From contig DCUP01000001.1 in assembly GCA_002327845.1 (NCBI GenBank), positions 5,347 through 12,190 on the forward strand: a DNA stretch of 6,844 nucleotides. The letters run 5' to 3'. Shown one piece after another: positions 6,445 through 6,844 of this stretch (position 1 is the stretch's first letter; the number at the start of each line of letters is the position of its first letter). The translations under genes and the position numbers were made by a program. Origin of the DNA: Patescibacteria group bacterium UBA2211 (GTDB lineage: Bacteria; Patescibacteriota; Minisyncoccia; Minisyncoccales; Minisyncoccaceae). The notes below the pieces were generated by a model. The model worked only from the letters and a program-made list of their open reading frames with translations. It was not told the origin of the DNA and did no database searches.

Positions 6445-6844
6445 GGTTATTTATGTTATGGGCAAATGGTGGATGCCTTGGGACCAGACGCGAAGAAGGA
6501 CGTGGCGTAGCTGCGATAAGCCTCGGGAAGGTGCTAGCAACCTATGAACCGGGGATTTCCGAATGAGGAAACTCAATTTCATTTAAACGAAATTATCGGA
6601 GTTAAATCCGATGCGAACCCGCTGAAGTAAAACATTCTAGTAGGCGGAGGAAAAAGAAAACAAAAGTTATTCCCTTAGTAGCGGCGAGCGAAAGGGGAGA
6701 AGCCTAAAATCATTCGTATTTATATGAATGATGGTTGTAGGGGAACAATGTCTATTTAATTAGAGGGAGTTAATAAATGCATTTTCATTAGTTGAACTTT
6801 GCTGGAAAGCAAGACCGCAGACGGTGATAGTCCGGTAGGCGAAA
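6445..6844 (+). rRNA. rrl: 23S ribosomal RNA, 5' part of domain I, 3'-truncated by window edge
   Basis: The 5' end is placed at GGTTA (6445) by alignment by eye with E. coli and B. subtilis 23S; it could be off by a few bases. Conserved landmarks occur in the right order: GGTGGATGCC (6468-6477), GAAGGACGTGGC, TTTCCGAATGAGGAAAC, the highly conserved TAGTAGCGGCGAGCGAA (about 6676-6692), a GGTTGTAGG block as in Gram-positive-type 23S, and CTGGAAAGCA near the end. About 400 nt of an expected ~2.9 kb are present. No large insertion is evident in this part. No 16S gene, tRNA or spacer precedes it; the upstream gene is mreB beyond its own terminator. Confidence 0.97.

Noticed and set aside
6700..6780. 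Apparent extra length in 23S relative to E. coli
   Set aside because: The GGTTGTAGG block and helix layout match Gram-positive-type 23S such as B. subtilis, so this is normal variation rather than an intron or insertion.

Overview
The window is AT-rich (roughly one third G+C by eye) and gene-dense on the + strand. The gene content suggests a reduced-genome bacterium, most likely a member of the Candidate Phyla Radiation (Patescibacteria). This is inferred from the short ProRS without an editing insertion, the compressed frr-rseP-proS block, the minimal intergenic gaps and the 23S rRNA gene with no 16S in front of it. No homology search was run. The genetic code looks standard: five genes end in TAA, one in TAG, and no in-frame TGA is needed.

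Positions 1-6126 hold six co-directional genes spaced by 1, 16, 2, 1 and -20 nt, so they probably form one operon: murA (5' end outside the window), holB (clamp-loader delta'), frr (ribosome recycling factor), rseP (site-2 protease), proS (prolyl-tRNA synthetase) and mreB (cell-shape actin). They cover peptidoglycan precursor synthesis, replication, translation, membrane proteolysis and morphogenesis. A strong intrinsic terminator follows mreB at 6131-6160.

Positions 6161-6444 are non-coding and contain a separate transcription unit. It has a TTGACA / extended -10 promoter (6244-6271) and a leader of about 165 nt leading to the 5' end of a 23S rRNA gene (about 6445 to the window end, truncated). 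No 16S rRNA, tRNA or ITS lies upstream, so the 23S gene is unlinked from 16S on this side.

The most interesting structure is the 23S leader. A 44-nt hairpin (6316-6359, 20-nt arms, 18 of 20 positions pairable) shares its 3' arm with a terminator-like hairpin plus U-tract (6351-6380), so the two cannot form together. A possible 14-codon ORF begins almost at the predicted transcript 5' end (6281), and its last three codons (AGG, CGG, TTT) and stop lie at and inside the hairpin's 5' arm. This geometry resembles an attenuator and could couple 23S synthesis to translation capacity. That function is a hypothesis; only the pairing and positions are read directly.
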